Shown: positions 1 through 8,274, counted from the first letter of the stretch. The stretch is 12,173 nucleotides of DNA from Deltaproteobacteria bacterium (GCA_019308145.1 JAFDIG010000039.1:1-12173); one strand, 5' to 3'. Notes: generated by a model from the sequence alone, not told the origin. Numbers and translations: made by a program.

Positions 1-725
1 AATTCCGCGCATGAAATTTTTATATTTTCCAAAAGATCAATTAAATCTTTCTCTTTTTCTATATCGATTGGTGATTCATCTCCTTTTAGTCCGATCTCAG
101 CTGCTTTTATAAAAGCGACCACAGTTGAGGCATCAATAATTGAAACTTCTATCTTGCCTAACTCCTTGATATCAACAATATCTTTACGGTTTCCGGTGGG
201 AAGGAGTTTCCCTGTTATAAGTCCAGCTGTTCCTGAATAATCAAGTGATATTTTAGAACCAGTACCAGGAACACCATCGATTCTAAAATCCCCTTCATAT
301 ACTGCTTTACCATCTTTAACCCTTACTTCTGAGGTTAAATATCTATCAACATTTGGACAATAGATTCTTACCTTTGTAATAGGTTCTTTTGCTCTTACTA
401 ATCCTTCATCAATAGCAAATGGAGCAACAGCAGATGATAGATTACCACAGATTAAACTAAAATCTATCTCAGGTTCTGTAATGCTAACCTGACCAAAGAT
501 ATAATCTACATCAGCATCCTTTCTGCTTGGTGGGGCAATGATTACTACTTTACTTGTTAATATATCAGCTCCTCCGAGACCATCAATCTGCCTTTTATCT
601 GGGCTTCCCATAACTCTTAAAAGGACTTCTTTTCTTTTCTCAAGATCATAAGGAAGCTCATTCTCATGGAAAAAAACGCCTTTGCTTGTTCCTCCTCTCA
701 TAATCACACAACGAAGTTTCTCCAT
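1..725 (-). CDS. PrpF-family cis-trans/double-bond isomerase (3' end cut off by window)
   Basis: Reading the minus strand from the ATG at 725 gives 241 codons without a stop before the window edge. The PrpF family is usually near 380-400 residues, so about the N-terminal 60% is present. The N-terminus carries the family hallmark RGGTSKG (residues 10-16), and CGNLSSAVAPFAI follows at 93-105. K59 and C93 are 34 residues apart, the same spacing as the Lys/Cys pair I recall as catalytic in PrpF and 3-methylitaconate isomerase. Members share the diaminopimelate-epimerase fold and isomerise substrates such as 2-methylaconitate, aconitate, methylitaconate or 4-oxalomesaconate in the cytosol. It lies 103 bases downstream of dctM on the same strand, so it probably acts on what the TRAP system imports. 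An AGAGGTG Shine-Dalgarno six bases upstream supports the start. The family is secure; the substrate is not known. Confidence 0.9.
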   Translation of the reverse strand, partial: MEKLRCVIMRGGTSKGVFFHENELPYDLEKRKEVLLRVMGSPDKRQIDGLGGADILTSKVVIIAPPSRKDADVDYIFGQVSITEPEIDFSLICGNLSSAVAPFAIDEGLVRAKEPITKVRIYCPNVDRYLTSEVRVKDGKAVYEGDFRIDGVPGTGSKISLDYSGTAGLITGKLLPTGNRKDIVDIKELGKIEVSIIDASTVVAFIKAAEIGLKGDESPIDIEKEKDLIDLLENIKISCAE

Positions 726-731
726 TTCAAA

Positions 732-738
732 CACCTCT
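732..738 (-). promoter_or_regulatory. Ribosome binding site of the prpF-like gene
   Basis: AGAGGTG on the minus strand, six bases before the ATG at 725. It fixes the start of a gene that the window otherwise truncates. I see no convincing terminator or promoter in the AT-rich 726-828 spacer, so co-transcription with dctM is the simplest reading. Confidence 0.6.
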
Positions 739-828
739 TTTAAAAGATATTTATTTTTTTGAAATTTTGTTTTTATAAAGTTTAAAATAGTTATAATTTT
801 ACATATTTAGATAAAAATTTTAAAAAAT

Positions 829-2142
829 CTATTTTTGAAACATAAGACTTGGTAACCAGAGACAGATTTTTGGAAAAGCAATAAGTAAAACAAGGACAAA
901 GATATCACAAATGATAAACGGAGTAATACCCTTAAAAGCATCGATTAAAGATACTCGTCCTTCAGCTGCGCTAACAGCAACATAAACATTCATTCCAACT
1001 GGTGGTGTAACAAGGCCTATTTCTGTCACTTTGATTAGGATGATTGCAAACCATATAGGATTAAAACCTAAATGAAGTATTATTGGGAACACAACAGGCA
1101 AGGTTATACATAATATAGCAACAGCATCAAGGAACATACCTAAAACAAAATACATCAAAAGGAAACCTAATAGGATTATAAGTCTTGGTACAGCAAGTCC
1201 AGCAAAAAATTTTGCTAAATTAACCGGAATTTGGGTTACGCTTAAAAAACGACCAAAAACTATTGCTCCAATAATAATTAAAAATATCATTCCATTAGTG
1301 CGCATACAATCTATAAGTGCATCTATTATTCTTGCCCCACGAAATCCCTTGTTTAAAATAACGAGAACAAGAGCACCAAAAGCACCTATACCACCAGCTT
1401 CTGTTGCTGTGAACCATCCAGCAAATATTCCACCTAACACTAAAGCAGCAAGCAGGATTATTGGCCAAGTCTGTAAGAGGGAGATTGTTTTTGTTTTTAA
1501 ATCATAACTTTCAGATACTTTTGGAGCTAATGAAGGATTTTTCCAAACCCTAAAGTAGATAAGACCTGCATATGTTAATGCTGTAATGATTCCAGGTACA
1601 ATTCCAGCCATAAATAGTTTCCCTATAGATTCTTCAGTAAAGATTGCGTAGATGATAAGCAAGCCACTTGGAGGGATCATTGTGGAAAAAGTTCCAGAGG
1701 CTGCTATGCTACCAATTGCTAATTCCTTACTATAATCTCTTTTTAACATCTCTGGAAGGGCAACTTTGGTAAACACAGCAGCAGCAGCTAATGATGAACC
1801 ACAGGCTAAGCCAAAGAAAGCTGATCCAAATGTACTTGCAATGGCAAGTCCTCCGCGCACCTTACCCACCCATTTGCTCATGGTATCATAGGCAATTACT
1901 CCGAGATCACCATTTGCTGCAAATGCTCCCATTAACAAAAAGAGTGGTAAAGGAGTCAAATCATAAGAGGAAGCTATAGCAAATGGAGTTGAACCAAGAA
2001 TATTAAGCCCTCCTCCTAAATTCATAAGTGTAACAATTCCTAAACCGCCTACCAATACTAAAGCAAGCCCAATATGTAATCCAGCAGCTATTAGCAAGAA
2101 TAGTAGAATGATTCCAAAAATTCCTAATATAGTTGCATCCAT
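829..2142 (-). CDS. dctM: TRAP transporter large permease subunit (DctM family)
   Basis: A 437-residue, very hydrophobic inner-membrane protein with roughly a dozen membrane segments, the normal length for DctM. It is the transport-channel subunit of a tripartite ATP-independent periplasmic (TRAP) carrier, which takes up organic acids using the sodium or proton gradient. Conserved family signatures are visible: GSAFFGLACGSS near residues 105-117, the AASGTFSTMIPPSG stretch around 147-160 followed by the LFMAGIVPG helix, and the C-terminal TEIGLVTPPVGMNVYV stretch. It follows dctQ after a 53-base spacer; AAAGG on the minus strand upstream of the ATG serves as ribosome binding site. Family secure; substrate cannot be read from this subunit. 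Confidence 0.95.
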   Translation of the reverse strand: MDATILGIFGIILLFLLIAAGLHIGLALVLVGGLGIVTLMNLGGGLNILGSTPFAIASSYDLTPLPLFLLMGAFAANGDLGVIAYDTMSKWVGKVRGGLAIASTFGSAFFGLACGSSLAAAAVFTKVALPEMLKRDYSKELAIGSIAASGTFSTMIPPSGLLIIYAIFTEESIGKLFMAGIVPGIITALTYAGLIYFRVWKNPSLAPKVSESYDLKTKTISLLQTWPIILLAALVLGGIFAGWFTATEAGGIGAFGALVLVILNKGFRGARIIDALIDCMRTNGMIFLIIIGAIVFGRFLSVTQIPVNLAKFFAGLAVPRLIILLGFLLMYFVLGMFLDAVAILCITLPVVFPIILHLGFNPIWFAIILIKVTEIGLVTPPVGMNVYVAVSAAEGRVSLIDAFKGITPFIICDIFVLVLLIAFPKICLWLPSLMFQK

Positions 2143-2195
2143 AAACGCTTACCTTTCAAATATTTAACATAAAATAAAAATTAAAATTTTTATAT

Positions 2196-2684
2196 TCATT
2201 CAGCAAAAGAACCTTCTTTTTTATCATCTTTTATTTTTAATATAAGGTTTATCAATAATTGGAAACAAAAGGATAGATATCCTATAAAAGCAGCGATTTT
2301 TGCTGGATAAACAGGGACATGAATCTTAGCTCCAGGAAGAACTTCTTTTATCTTAAGAGAACTTAAAGCATCAAGCCCCACTTGCCATGTAATCACAACA
2401 ACAGTTAAAAAAGCTAAAATATAGACAAAAATATTTATAGTAGATGCGAGCTTAGTAGGTAGCCGACTTAAAACAAGGATAACTCTGATATGATGATTAC
2501 CTTCTTCACAAGGAGAAAATCCTAAAAATACAGAAAGTGCCAGAAACATTCCTACTATTTCAATTGTACCTTCTATTGAACTACCTAAAAAAAGGCGGCT
2601 TAATACTTCAGCAACAATCAAAAACATCATGGCACCAATAAAGATGCCACCAGCAGTCCCTATTAATCTGTTATAAAATTTCAT
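2196..2684 (-). CDS. dctQ: TRAP transporter small permease subunit (DctQ family)
   Basis: From the ATG at 2684 the product is 162 residues (MKFYNRLIG...), a typical DctQ length, with about four membrane segments and the usual pattern of a glutamate in TM2 (VAEVLSRLF) and SVFLGFSPCEEGNHHIRV before the third segment. It bridges DctP and DctM in the inner membrane. The reading frame is open further upstream to a TTG at 2753, with ATGs at 2747 and 2726, but those starts fall within or beside the hairpin at 2722-2750 and lack a well-placed Shine-Dalgarno; the extra residues would add an atypical hydrophobic leader. The ATG at 2684 has GGAG 11 bases upstream, a rather long spacing, so the start is probable and not certain. 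Gene identity is secure. Confidence 0.88.
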   Translation of the reverse strand: MKFYNRLIGTAGGIFIGAMMFLIVAEVLSRLFLGSSIEGTIEIVGMFLALSVFLGFSPCEEGNHHIRVILVLSRLPTKLASTINIFVYILAFLTVVVITWQVGLDALSSLKIKEVLPGAKIHVPVYPAKIAAFIGYLSFCFQLLINLILKIKDDKKEGSFAE

Positions 2685-2721
2685 AATAGAAGAAACTCCA
2701 ATTAAAGAAATAAATAATAAT

Positions 2722-2750
2722 AGCATGAGGAGGGAAATTCTCCTCATGCT
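2722..2750 (-). repeat. Perfect 11-bp inverted repeat (RNA hairpin) between dctP and dctQ
   Basis: AGCATGAGGAG at 2722-2732 is the exact reverse complement of CTCCTCATGCT at 2740-2750, with a 7-base loop. It lies in the 100-base gap between the dctP stop (2785) and the preferred dctQ start (2684) and is much more GC-rich than its surroundings. No run of T follows on the transcribed strand, so it does not look like an ordinary full terminator. In many binding-protein transport operons, a hairpin after the binding-protein gene protects that transcript portion from 3' decay and keeps the binding protein in excess over the permeases. That role is inferred here. Confidence 0.75.
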
Positions 2751-2784
2751 CAATGTTTAATATAATAAAATCAGTGGTCATCTT

Positions 2785-3843
2785 CTAATCATAATATTTT
2801 TTTATAAGTTTAGAAGATCTCTCCATCAACTCCTTTCCCTTAACTCCCTCTTTTTGAGCTCTTTTAAGCCATTTTGATTTGCTTGCTTCTTCACATATAC
2901 TTGCCCATTTTTTTACTTCATCCTTTGATATTTCTATAATTTCACATCCTTTTGCTTTCATCTTCTCTTTATATTCTTTTTCCAATGCGATGATTTTGTC
3001 AGCTTCTATTTTGCTATACTCTTTTCCAACATCTGAGATAATCTTTTTAATATCAGGGGATAATTTTTTCCAAGTATCAAGATTGATTGTTATAATACCA
3101 ATGGAGCCAATGAACTGAGGAATAACTAATAGATGATGGTGTTTACCGATCTCATATAATTTATATTTGTAATAAGATGTTACAGGGGTATAATTTGCAT
3201 CTATAGCTCCCTTTTGCATAGCAGAATAGACTTCTGTTCCTCTTAAAAAAACAATTTTAGCACCAAGTGCGCTCATATGTTGAGCATCATAACCACCTGC
3301 ACAACGTACCTTACGACCTTTTAAATCAGCAAGTGATTTAAGTGGTACAGGTCCACCAACACTATGCTTACCAAAAACACGTATAGCAACAAGTTTTTGA
3401 TTCCATTTTGCTAATTCTGCTTTTAATTCAGGTGATTTTTTGTAAAGTTCCCAAAAAAAAGCGGCTTTTTCCTTAGGATGAACTGGACCAAGAAGAAATG
3501 GCTCTGCAACGGTTAAGAGTTTGAGTTCCTTTGGATAATAGGGTACAAAAATATATCCAACATCAGCTGTACCTTTCTGAATTCCCCTAAGCAATTCTCT
3601 TGCCTTTAAAAGGGAGCCAGCAAAGTATTGTTGAAATTTCACCTTGCCATTTGTCCGTTTTGTTACCTCATTCATTAACCAGATAGCTGTTTGAGCGCCC
3701 ATTCCTCTGGGTGGGTTGTAGCTTGCATACCTTAAGGTAATTGTTTTAGCTTCTAATGATGGAGCTACTAAAAAGAATATGCTAAATATCAGTAAAAAAA
3801 TAAGACAAATAAAACCATTTAAAACTATTTTCTTTTTTCTCAT
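2785..3843 (-). CDS. dctP: TRAP transporter periplasmic solute-binding protein (DctP family)
   Basis: 352 residues. A Sec signal peptide is plain: basic MRKKK, a hydrophobic core to about residue 28, and a likely cleavage after SLEA (residue 32). The mature protein has the DctP layout: ITLRYAS first strand, AGSLLKARELLRGIQKGTADVGY (76-97), and GRKVRCAGGYD (176-186), where R180 matches the conserved arginine that binds the substrate carboxylate. GTEVYSAMQKGAIDANYTP follows, the usual hinge and pocket segment. It captures an organic acid in the periplasm and hands it to DctQM. AAAAGGAGG at the correct distance makes a strong ribosome binding site, matching the high output expected of a binding protein. 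It lies 42 bases after the regulator. Substrate not predictable; a mono-, di- or tricarboxylate would fit the PrpF neighbour. Confidence 0.95.
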   Translation of the reverse strand: MRKKKIVLNGFICLIFLLIFSIFFLVAPSLEAKTITLRYASYNPPRGMGAQTAIWLMNEVTKRTNGKVKFQQYFAGSLLKARELLRGIQKGTADVGYIFVPYYPKELKLLTVAEPFLLGPVHPKEKAAFFWELYKKSPELKAELAKWNQKLVAIRVFGKHSVGGPVPLKSLADLKGRKVRCAGGYDAQHMSALGAKIVFLRGTEVYSAMQKGAIDANYTPVTSYYKYKLYEIGKHHHLLVIPQFIGSIGIITINLDTWKKLSPDIKKIISDVGKEYSKIEADKIIALEKEYKEKMKAKGCEIIEISKDEVKKWASICEEASKSKWLKRAQKEGVKGKELMERSSKLIKKYYD

Positions 3844-3849
3844 CTTAAA

Positions 3850-3855
3850 CCTCCT
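3850..3855 (-). promoter_or_regulatory. Strong ribosome binding site of dctP
   Basis: A full AGGAGG core on the minus strand, preceded by a run of A and six bases ahead of the ATG at 3843. It is the best Shine-Dalgarno in this five-gene set, in contrast with the regulator just upstream, which has none. Confidence 0.8.
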
Positions 3856-3885
3856 TTTTTAATCTGTTTAAAAAAATATTTTAAA

Positions 3886-4482
3886 TTATTCCTTTGCCTT
3901 TGTGCAAAAGACCACTAAAAATTTTGCTTTTTTATTCCCTATGCTTCTGGCGTAATGAGGTCTGTTAGAATCAAAATAAAAGCAATCCCCTTCTTCAGCT
4001 ATGTAACGTTTCCCATCGTAGATTACTTCCTGTTTCCCCTCGAGCATAAAAACCAATTCCTCTCCTTCGTGATTCAATGGTTCAGAAGGAAATTCAAACC
4101 CCGCTGTTAAAATATAACCATCCATTAATCTGTTCTTTTTTTTATAAGTTATTGATTGATATTGATATTCCTTGCTTCCCTCAGACTTATTAACTGTTTT
4201 GCGTTCATGAGCTTTTATTATGACAAACTTTTCCTCCTCTTCTTCACTTTTTTGGCCAGTAATGAGATACATAATATCCACCCCAAAAGCATAAGCAATC
4301 TTGGTAAGAGTGCTGATAGGTGGTTCCCTTTTCATATTTTCGATCTGAGATAGATAGCTCTTAGCAAACCCAGTTTTTTGAGCCAATTTAGATAAACTTA
4401 ACCCTTTTTTATTTCGTAACTCCTTTATTCTATTAGCAATTTCAGTATTAATAATTTTAGCTTTTTGTTCTGGATCCTTCAT
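3886..4482 (-). CDS. XRE-type HTH transcriptional regulator with C-terminal cupin sensor
   Basis: 198 residues in two domains. Residues 16-74 form an XRE/Cro-like helix-turn-helix, with LSLSKLAQKTGFAKSYLSQIEN (28-49) covering the two recognition helices. After an acidic linker (78-85), residues 108-195 form a cupin_2 barrel: NHEGEELVFMLEG (137-149) with H138 and E142, then GDCFYFDSNRPH (165-176) with H176, so most metal ligands of the barrel are present. Such proteins bind a small molecule or metal in the cupin and control neighbouring metabolic genes. It is the first gene of the dct-prpF set, 42 bases ahead of dctP, which suggests autoregulation and local control of uptake. There is no Shine-Dalgarno; the promoter is so near the ATG that translation should be leaderless. 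Ligand unknown. Confidence 0.92.
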   Translation of the reverse strand: MKDPEQKAKIINTEIANRIKELRNKKGLSLSKLAQKTGFAKSYLSQIENMKREPPISTLTKIAYAFGVDIMYLITGQKSEEEEEKFVIIKAHERKTVNKSEGSKEYQYQSITYKKKNRLMDGYILTAGFEFPSEPLNHEGEELVFMLEGKQEVIYDGKRYIAEEGDCFYFDSNRPHYARSIGNKKAKFLVVFCTKAKE

Positions 4483-4489
4483 ATTATAT

Positions 4490-4520
4490 ATTATAATACA
4501 CTTTTAGCGAACAAAGTCAA
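4490..4520 (-). promoter_or_regulatory. Sigma-70-type promoter of the regulator-dctPQM-prpF operon
   Basis: On the minus strand a TTGACT -35 box (4515-4520) is followed by overlapping -10 candidates: TATTAT (4493-4498, 16-base spacer), TGT-ATTATA (4492-4497, 17-base spacer, extended -10) and TATAAT (4490-4495, 19-base spacer). Initiation about seven bases beyond any of these falls at roughly 4483-4487, only 0-5 bases before the ATG at 4482. Confidence 0.65.
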
Positions 4521-4538
4521 GCAAAAAATAGGTTTTGC
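4521..4538. repeat. Inverted repeat abutting the -35 box, possible operator
   Basis: GCAAAA (4521-4526) and TTTTGC (4533-4538) form a perfect 6-bp inverted repeat with a 6-base centre, placed just upstream of the -35 box of the regulator promoter. The size and place suit a dimeric XRE protein site. No second copy was seen ahead of dctP or the prpF-like gene. Short AT-rich dyads arise by chance, so this is tentative. Confidence 0.3.
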
Positions 4539-4708
4539 CTGATTTCTTTAAAAGATTTATGTTATTTGAAAAAAAGAATAATATTAGGTTAAAGAGAAAA
4601 AAGATTGAGATATTCTTATCATTTTTTTCAAGTTACTGATATAAGAGCTTTTCATCTTTTATATTATTTTAAAAGAGAGGAGATCAAAAAAAGGGAAAAA
4701 ATATTTTT
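4539..4708. other. AT-rich spacer downstream of smc, no gene seen
   Basis: The part of the gap between smc and the regulator operon beyond the promoter. It is strongly AT-rich. Only an A/T-only dyad next to the smc stop (about 4695-4710, A run, TAT, T run, then CCC and seven T on the minus strand) could act as a weak terminator; no GC-containing stem-loop is visible. No open frame with a credible start was noticed. Confidence 0.4.
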
Positions 4709-7700
4709 TTATGAGAGTTTTACAGATACTAATTTTGATATTCCTGATTTCTCCATGGTGATCCCGTGAAGGATATCAGCTACTTCCATTGTCCTTTTAT
4801 TATGGGTAATGAGTATAATTTGTGTCATATTGGAGAGTTCTTTTAAGAGTTGAGTAAAGCGGGTTATGTTTAGATCATCTAAAGGTGCATCGATTTCATC
4901 CATAATACATAAAGATCCTTTTTTTATAATAAAAAGTGACACAATAAGAGAAATAGCAATTAGTGCCTTTTCCCCACCTGATAAAAGATTTATATTTTGA
5001 AGTTTTTTCCCAGGAGGTTGAGCAATGATTTCAATACCGCTGTTTAATGGGTCATTCTCATCGCTAAGTATAATGTCTGCCTTGCCACCATCAAAGAGTC
5101 TTGAAAAAAGCTCTTTGAAGGATTCTCTTACCTTTTTATATGTTTCTACAAATCTTTGAGAAGTCGTTTGCTCTATCTTTTTGATGGCTTTTAAAAGGTG
5201 ATCCATTGCATTTTCCAAATCATATTTCTCTTTATTAAGGAATTCAAGCCTTTTCGATAGCTCTTGGTATTCTTCAACCGCTAAAAGGTTAACCTCTCCC
5301 ATTTTTTCAAGTTTTGTTTTTAAGGTAATAAGTTTTTGATGTAATTCTTCTTTTTCTTTTTCAGAAAAAGCTTTATCTTCTTCTAAAGGTTTAATCTTTA
5401 CATGATATCTATCCTCCATTTGTTCAATAAGATGGGAGATTTCAAGCTTAATCTCAGAGATTGCCATCTTTTTCTCTATCATCTCTTTTTGGATATTATC
5501 AACATCTTTTTTTAGATTACTTGCCTCCTTTTCCAATGTTTGGATCTCAAGAGATAATTTTTCTTTATCTTCTTTTATTTTATGAAATTTTTCCTCTATT
5601 AAATGATTTTCCTGTATAAGTTTTCTAATCTCATTTGTTGTGGATTCAAACTCTTCTTTTGTTTTTTCTAAATCATCCTTTCCTTTTGCGATCATTTTTT
5701 CAATTTTTCTTTGTTTTTCTTCTGTTTGAATAAGAGAATCTTTTAATCGTTTGATATTTTCCTGATATCTATTCCTTTTTTCTTCTAAAGAGGCTACGTT
5801 TACCTGACAAGAAGTCAACTCATTTAATTTTTCCTCCAGGATCTTTTTGTTTAAAGAAAATTCCTTTTGATAAAATGCAAGCTCATCTTCTTTTTTTATT
5901 TTTAAAATATTCTTCTCTTTTTCTACTGCTTCTAACCTTTCCCTTTCTTTTTCTATTAACTTTTCTTCATTCCTTAAACGGTTTATCTCTTTACTTAAAA
6001 TATTAATCTGCTCTTTATTTTTTTCATTGGATTTGATGAGTTGAGATATATCCATTTTATCTTTTGTAATCTCAAGATTTTTCCTTTGGAACTCTTCTAA
6101 AAGGATTGCTTCTTCTTTTTCAAGTTCATTTGTCTCTTTTAAAAGTTGTTCGTGAGAAAAATAAAGTTCATTTAGCTGGTTTTTAACTAATGATGATTTT
6201 TCTTCAAGCTCTTTTAATTCCCTTTTACGTTTCATTCTGGATAGAGCAAAAGAGTCCTCACTACCCCCGGCAACAACACCATTTGGGTCAATAAGATCAC
6301 CATCCTTGGTTACTAAAAACCTAAATCCATTTTTATTCCATAAGGAGAGCCCTGTAGAAATGTCATCTACTATATATATTCCATCAATAAAAGGTTTAAG
6401 CGTTTTACTAAATTCTTTTTTGATTTTAACAAAATCAGATAAAGGTCCAATAATACCTGGTTCATTAGAGGCAGTGAGGGGAGAAGAGGTTGTTAAAAGA
6501 TTTGATTCTTCAGCTGGTATAAAAGTTCCCCTTCCTCCTTTTGTTTGTTTAAGATACAAAATCTCCTTAACCCCTACATCCCTGTCTTTTACCAAAATAT
6601 ATTGAAGCTGTTTACCGAGAGCAGATTCAAGAGCAATTTCATAACCAGGTGTAACTTCAACCATATCAGCTACTAATCCAAATATGCCATCTTTGTTTTG
6701 AGATTTTTTGTGCTTGATAAGTACATTCTTTATACCCTGATCCATCCCTTCATAAGATTCTATCATTTCTTTTAGTGAATTAGATTGAGAGATTATTTGA
6801 TGATATTTAAGTTCCTCTCTTTTTATCTTACTAACAAGATTTTCTATCTTTTCTTTTATTTTTATTCGTTTTTCTTTTGCTTTTTCTCTTCTTTCTTCAA
6901 TAGAAATTAACTCTATTTTATTTTTTTGTTTTTTGTTCTTTTTCTCTTTTAAAAGATTTTCAATTTTTTCTATTTCTGCAAGAATTTTATTTTTTTCTGC
7001 TATTATATGAGAAATTCCTGCTTTATTTTTTGTTATCTCTTTTTCTATAGAGACCCTTTTATTATGGATTTCAGCAAGATTTGAAATGATGGATAATAAT
7101 TCCTCTTTTCTTTTTTCCTGTTCTTTTTCAATTTGGCTCACCTTTTTCTTTAGATCATCAACCAAAGAATTTTTTTCTATAAGTTCTTTTTTATACCGAT
7201 TATATTCACTTTCTACCTCTTGAGATTCTTCTTCATATTTTTTCAGCTCTTTTTTTAATTCTTTATGATGGCTTGAGAGCTCTTCAAGCTCACTTGCTTG
7301 ATTTTTAAGAAAAATAGCCATTCTATTTTGTTCATTTAAAAGATTTTTCTTTTTAGATTCTGCTAAAGAAATTAAGTTTTTTATTTCATAATAATGAGAT
7401 TGGATTAAAGATAACTCCTCTTCATTACGAGTAAGGGTATCTTTTAGCTTAAGGATTAATGCATCTTTTTGGGATAATGTAGAGGCAAAAGTAGCATATG
7501 CATTACTTTTTATATCAAGATCCTTTTCATTTGTTTTAAGCTTTTTAAAAAGGAAGAGGAGTTGATTTTGAGCTAAACTTAGCTCTAATTCTTTTATTTT
7601 TTCTCTTACTTTGATAAATCTTTTTGCTTTTGATGCCTGTCTTTTAAGGCTGTTTGCTCTGCGGGTTATCTCAAATATTAGATCTTCTAACCTCAATAGA

Positions 7701-8269
7701 TTAGAACGAGTATTCTCCAACTTGATTAAAGTAACCCTTTTTTTCTCTTTGAATTTTGTAATACCTGCTGCTTCTTCAATTAGGGTTCTTCTTTCTCTTG
7801 GATGGGCAGAAATAAGCCAGTTGACTTTGTCCTGTTCAATGATGCCATATCCACCCTCTCCTAAACCTGTGCCCATAAAAAGTTCAGCAATATCTTTTAA
7901 ACGGCAAGGAGAGTTGTTAATGAGGAATTCACTTTCACCAGATCTATAAAGTCGCCTTGTAACACTAAACTCTTCAACTTCTTTTAGGTTAGTAGGAAAA
8001 AGTTTCCCATCATTGAGAAAAAAAAGTGTTACTTCTGCCATGGAGAGGGGACGTTTCTCTTCAGAGCCGCTAAATATAACATCTTCCATAACTCTTGCCC
8101 TAAGATTGCGGGCATTTCTTGCACCAATACACCAAAGGACAGCATCTACTATATTACTTTTTCCGCATCCATTAGGGCCTACAATTGCTGTTATCCCTTT
8201 ATGGAATTGCAATAATGTTTTTTCTGCAAACGATTTAAACCCTGAAAGTTCGATTTTGTCTATTATCAT
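4709..8269 (-). CDS. smc: Chromosome segregation/condensation ATPase SMC
   Basis: 1186 residues, full length for bacterial SMC. The N-terminal head starts at once (MIIDKIELSGFKSFAEKT) with Walker A GPNGCGKSN at 31-39 (K37). Heptad-rich coiled coil runs about 170-500, the hinge domain about 505-670 (starting near the MDQGIKNVL stretch and ending at GVVAGGS), and the returning coil about 675-1015. The C-terminal head has the ABC signature LSGGEKAL from 1096, Walker B LCIMDE ending at E1125, the D-loop IDAPLDD and the switch histidine H1156. All ATPase motifs are intact. SMC dimers with ScpA/ScpB (not in this window) organise and separate newly replicated chromosome origins. It starts 5 bases after the gltX stop with no clear Shine-Dalgarno, so translation is probably coupled to gltX. 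Lys/Glu-rich, as expected for coiled coil. Confidence 0.97.
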   Translation of the reverse strand: MIIDKIELSGFKSFAEKTLLQFHKGITAIVGPNGCGKSNIVDAVLWCIGARNARNLRARVMEDVIFSGSEEKRPLSMAEVTLFFLNDGKLFPTNLKEVEEFSVTRRLYRSGESEFLINNSPCRLKDIAELFMGTGLGEGGYGIIEQDKVNWLISAHPRERRTLIEEAAGITKFKEKKRVTLIKLENTRSNLLRLEDLIFEITRRANSLKRQASKAKRFIKVREKIKELELSLAQNQLLFLFKKLKTNEKDLDIKSNAYATFASTLSQKDALILKLKDTLTRNEEELSLIQSHYYEIKNLISLAESKKKNLLNEQNRMAIFLKNQASELEELSSHHKELKKELKKYEEESQEVESEYNRYKKELIEKNSLVDDLKKKVSQIEKEQEKRKEELLSIISNLAEIHNKRVSIEKEITKNKAGISHIIAEKNKILAEIEKIENLLKEKKNKKQKNKIELISIEERREKAKEKRIKIKEKIENLVSKIKREELKYHQIISQSNSLKEMIESYEGMDQGIKNVLIKHKKSQNKDGIFGLVADMVEVTPGYEIALESALGKQLQYILVKDRDVGVKEILYLKQTKGGRGTFIPAEESNLLTTSSPLTASNEPGIIGPLSDFVKIKKEFSKTLKPFIDGIYIVDDISTGLSLWNKNGFRFLVTKDGDLIDPNGVVAGGSEDSFALSRMKRKRELKELEEKSSLVKNQLNELYFSHEQLLKETNELEKEEAILLEEFQRKNLEITKDKMDISQLIKSNEKNKEQINILSKEINRLRNEEKLIEKERERLEAVEKEKNILKIKKEDELAFYQKEFSLNKKILEEKLNELTSCQVNVASLEEKRNRYQENIKRLKDSLIQTEEKQRKIEKMIAKGKDDLEKTKEEFESTTNEIRKLIQENHLIEEKFHKIKEDKEKLSLEIQTLEKEASNLKKDVDNIQKEMIEKKMAISEIKLEISHLIEQMEDRYHVKIKPLEEDKAFSEKEKEELHQKLITLKTKLEKMGEVNLLAVEEYQELSKRLEFLNKEKYDLENAMDHLLKAIKKIEQTTSQRFVETYKKVRESFKELFSRLFDGGKADIILSDENDPLNSGIEIIAQPPGKKLQNINLLSGGEKALIAISLIVSLFIIKKGSLCIMDEIDAPLDDLNITRFTQLLKELSNMTQIILITHNKRTMEVADILHGITMEKSGISKLVSVKLS

Positions 8270-8274
8270 ACTGT

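Noticed and set aside
4695..4710. Possible intrinsic terminator after smc
   Set aside because: The dyad is made only of A and T, so the stem would be very weak; not called as a terminator.
6306..6605. Plus-strand open frame antisense to the SMC hinge
   Set aside because: The opposite strand encodes a well-conserved hinge; the frame is explained by codon bias.
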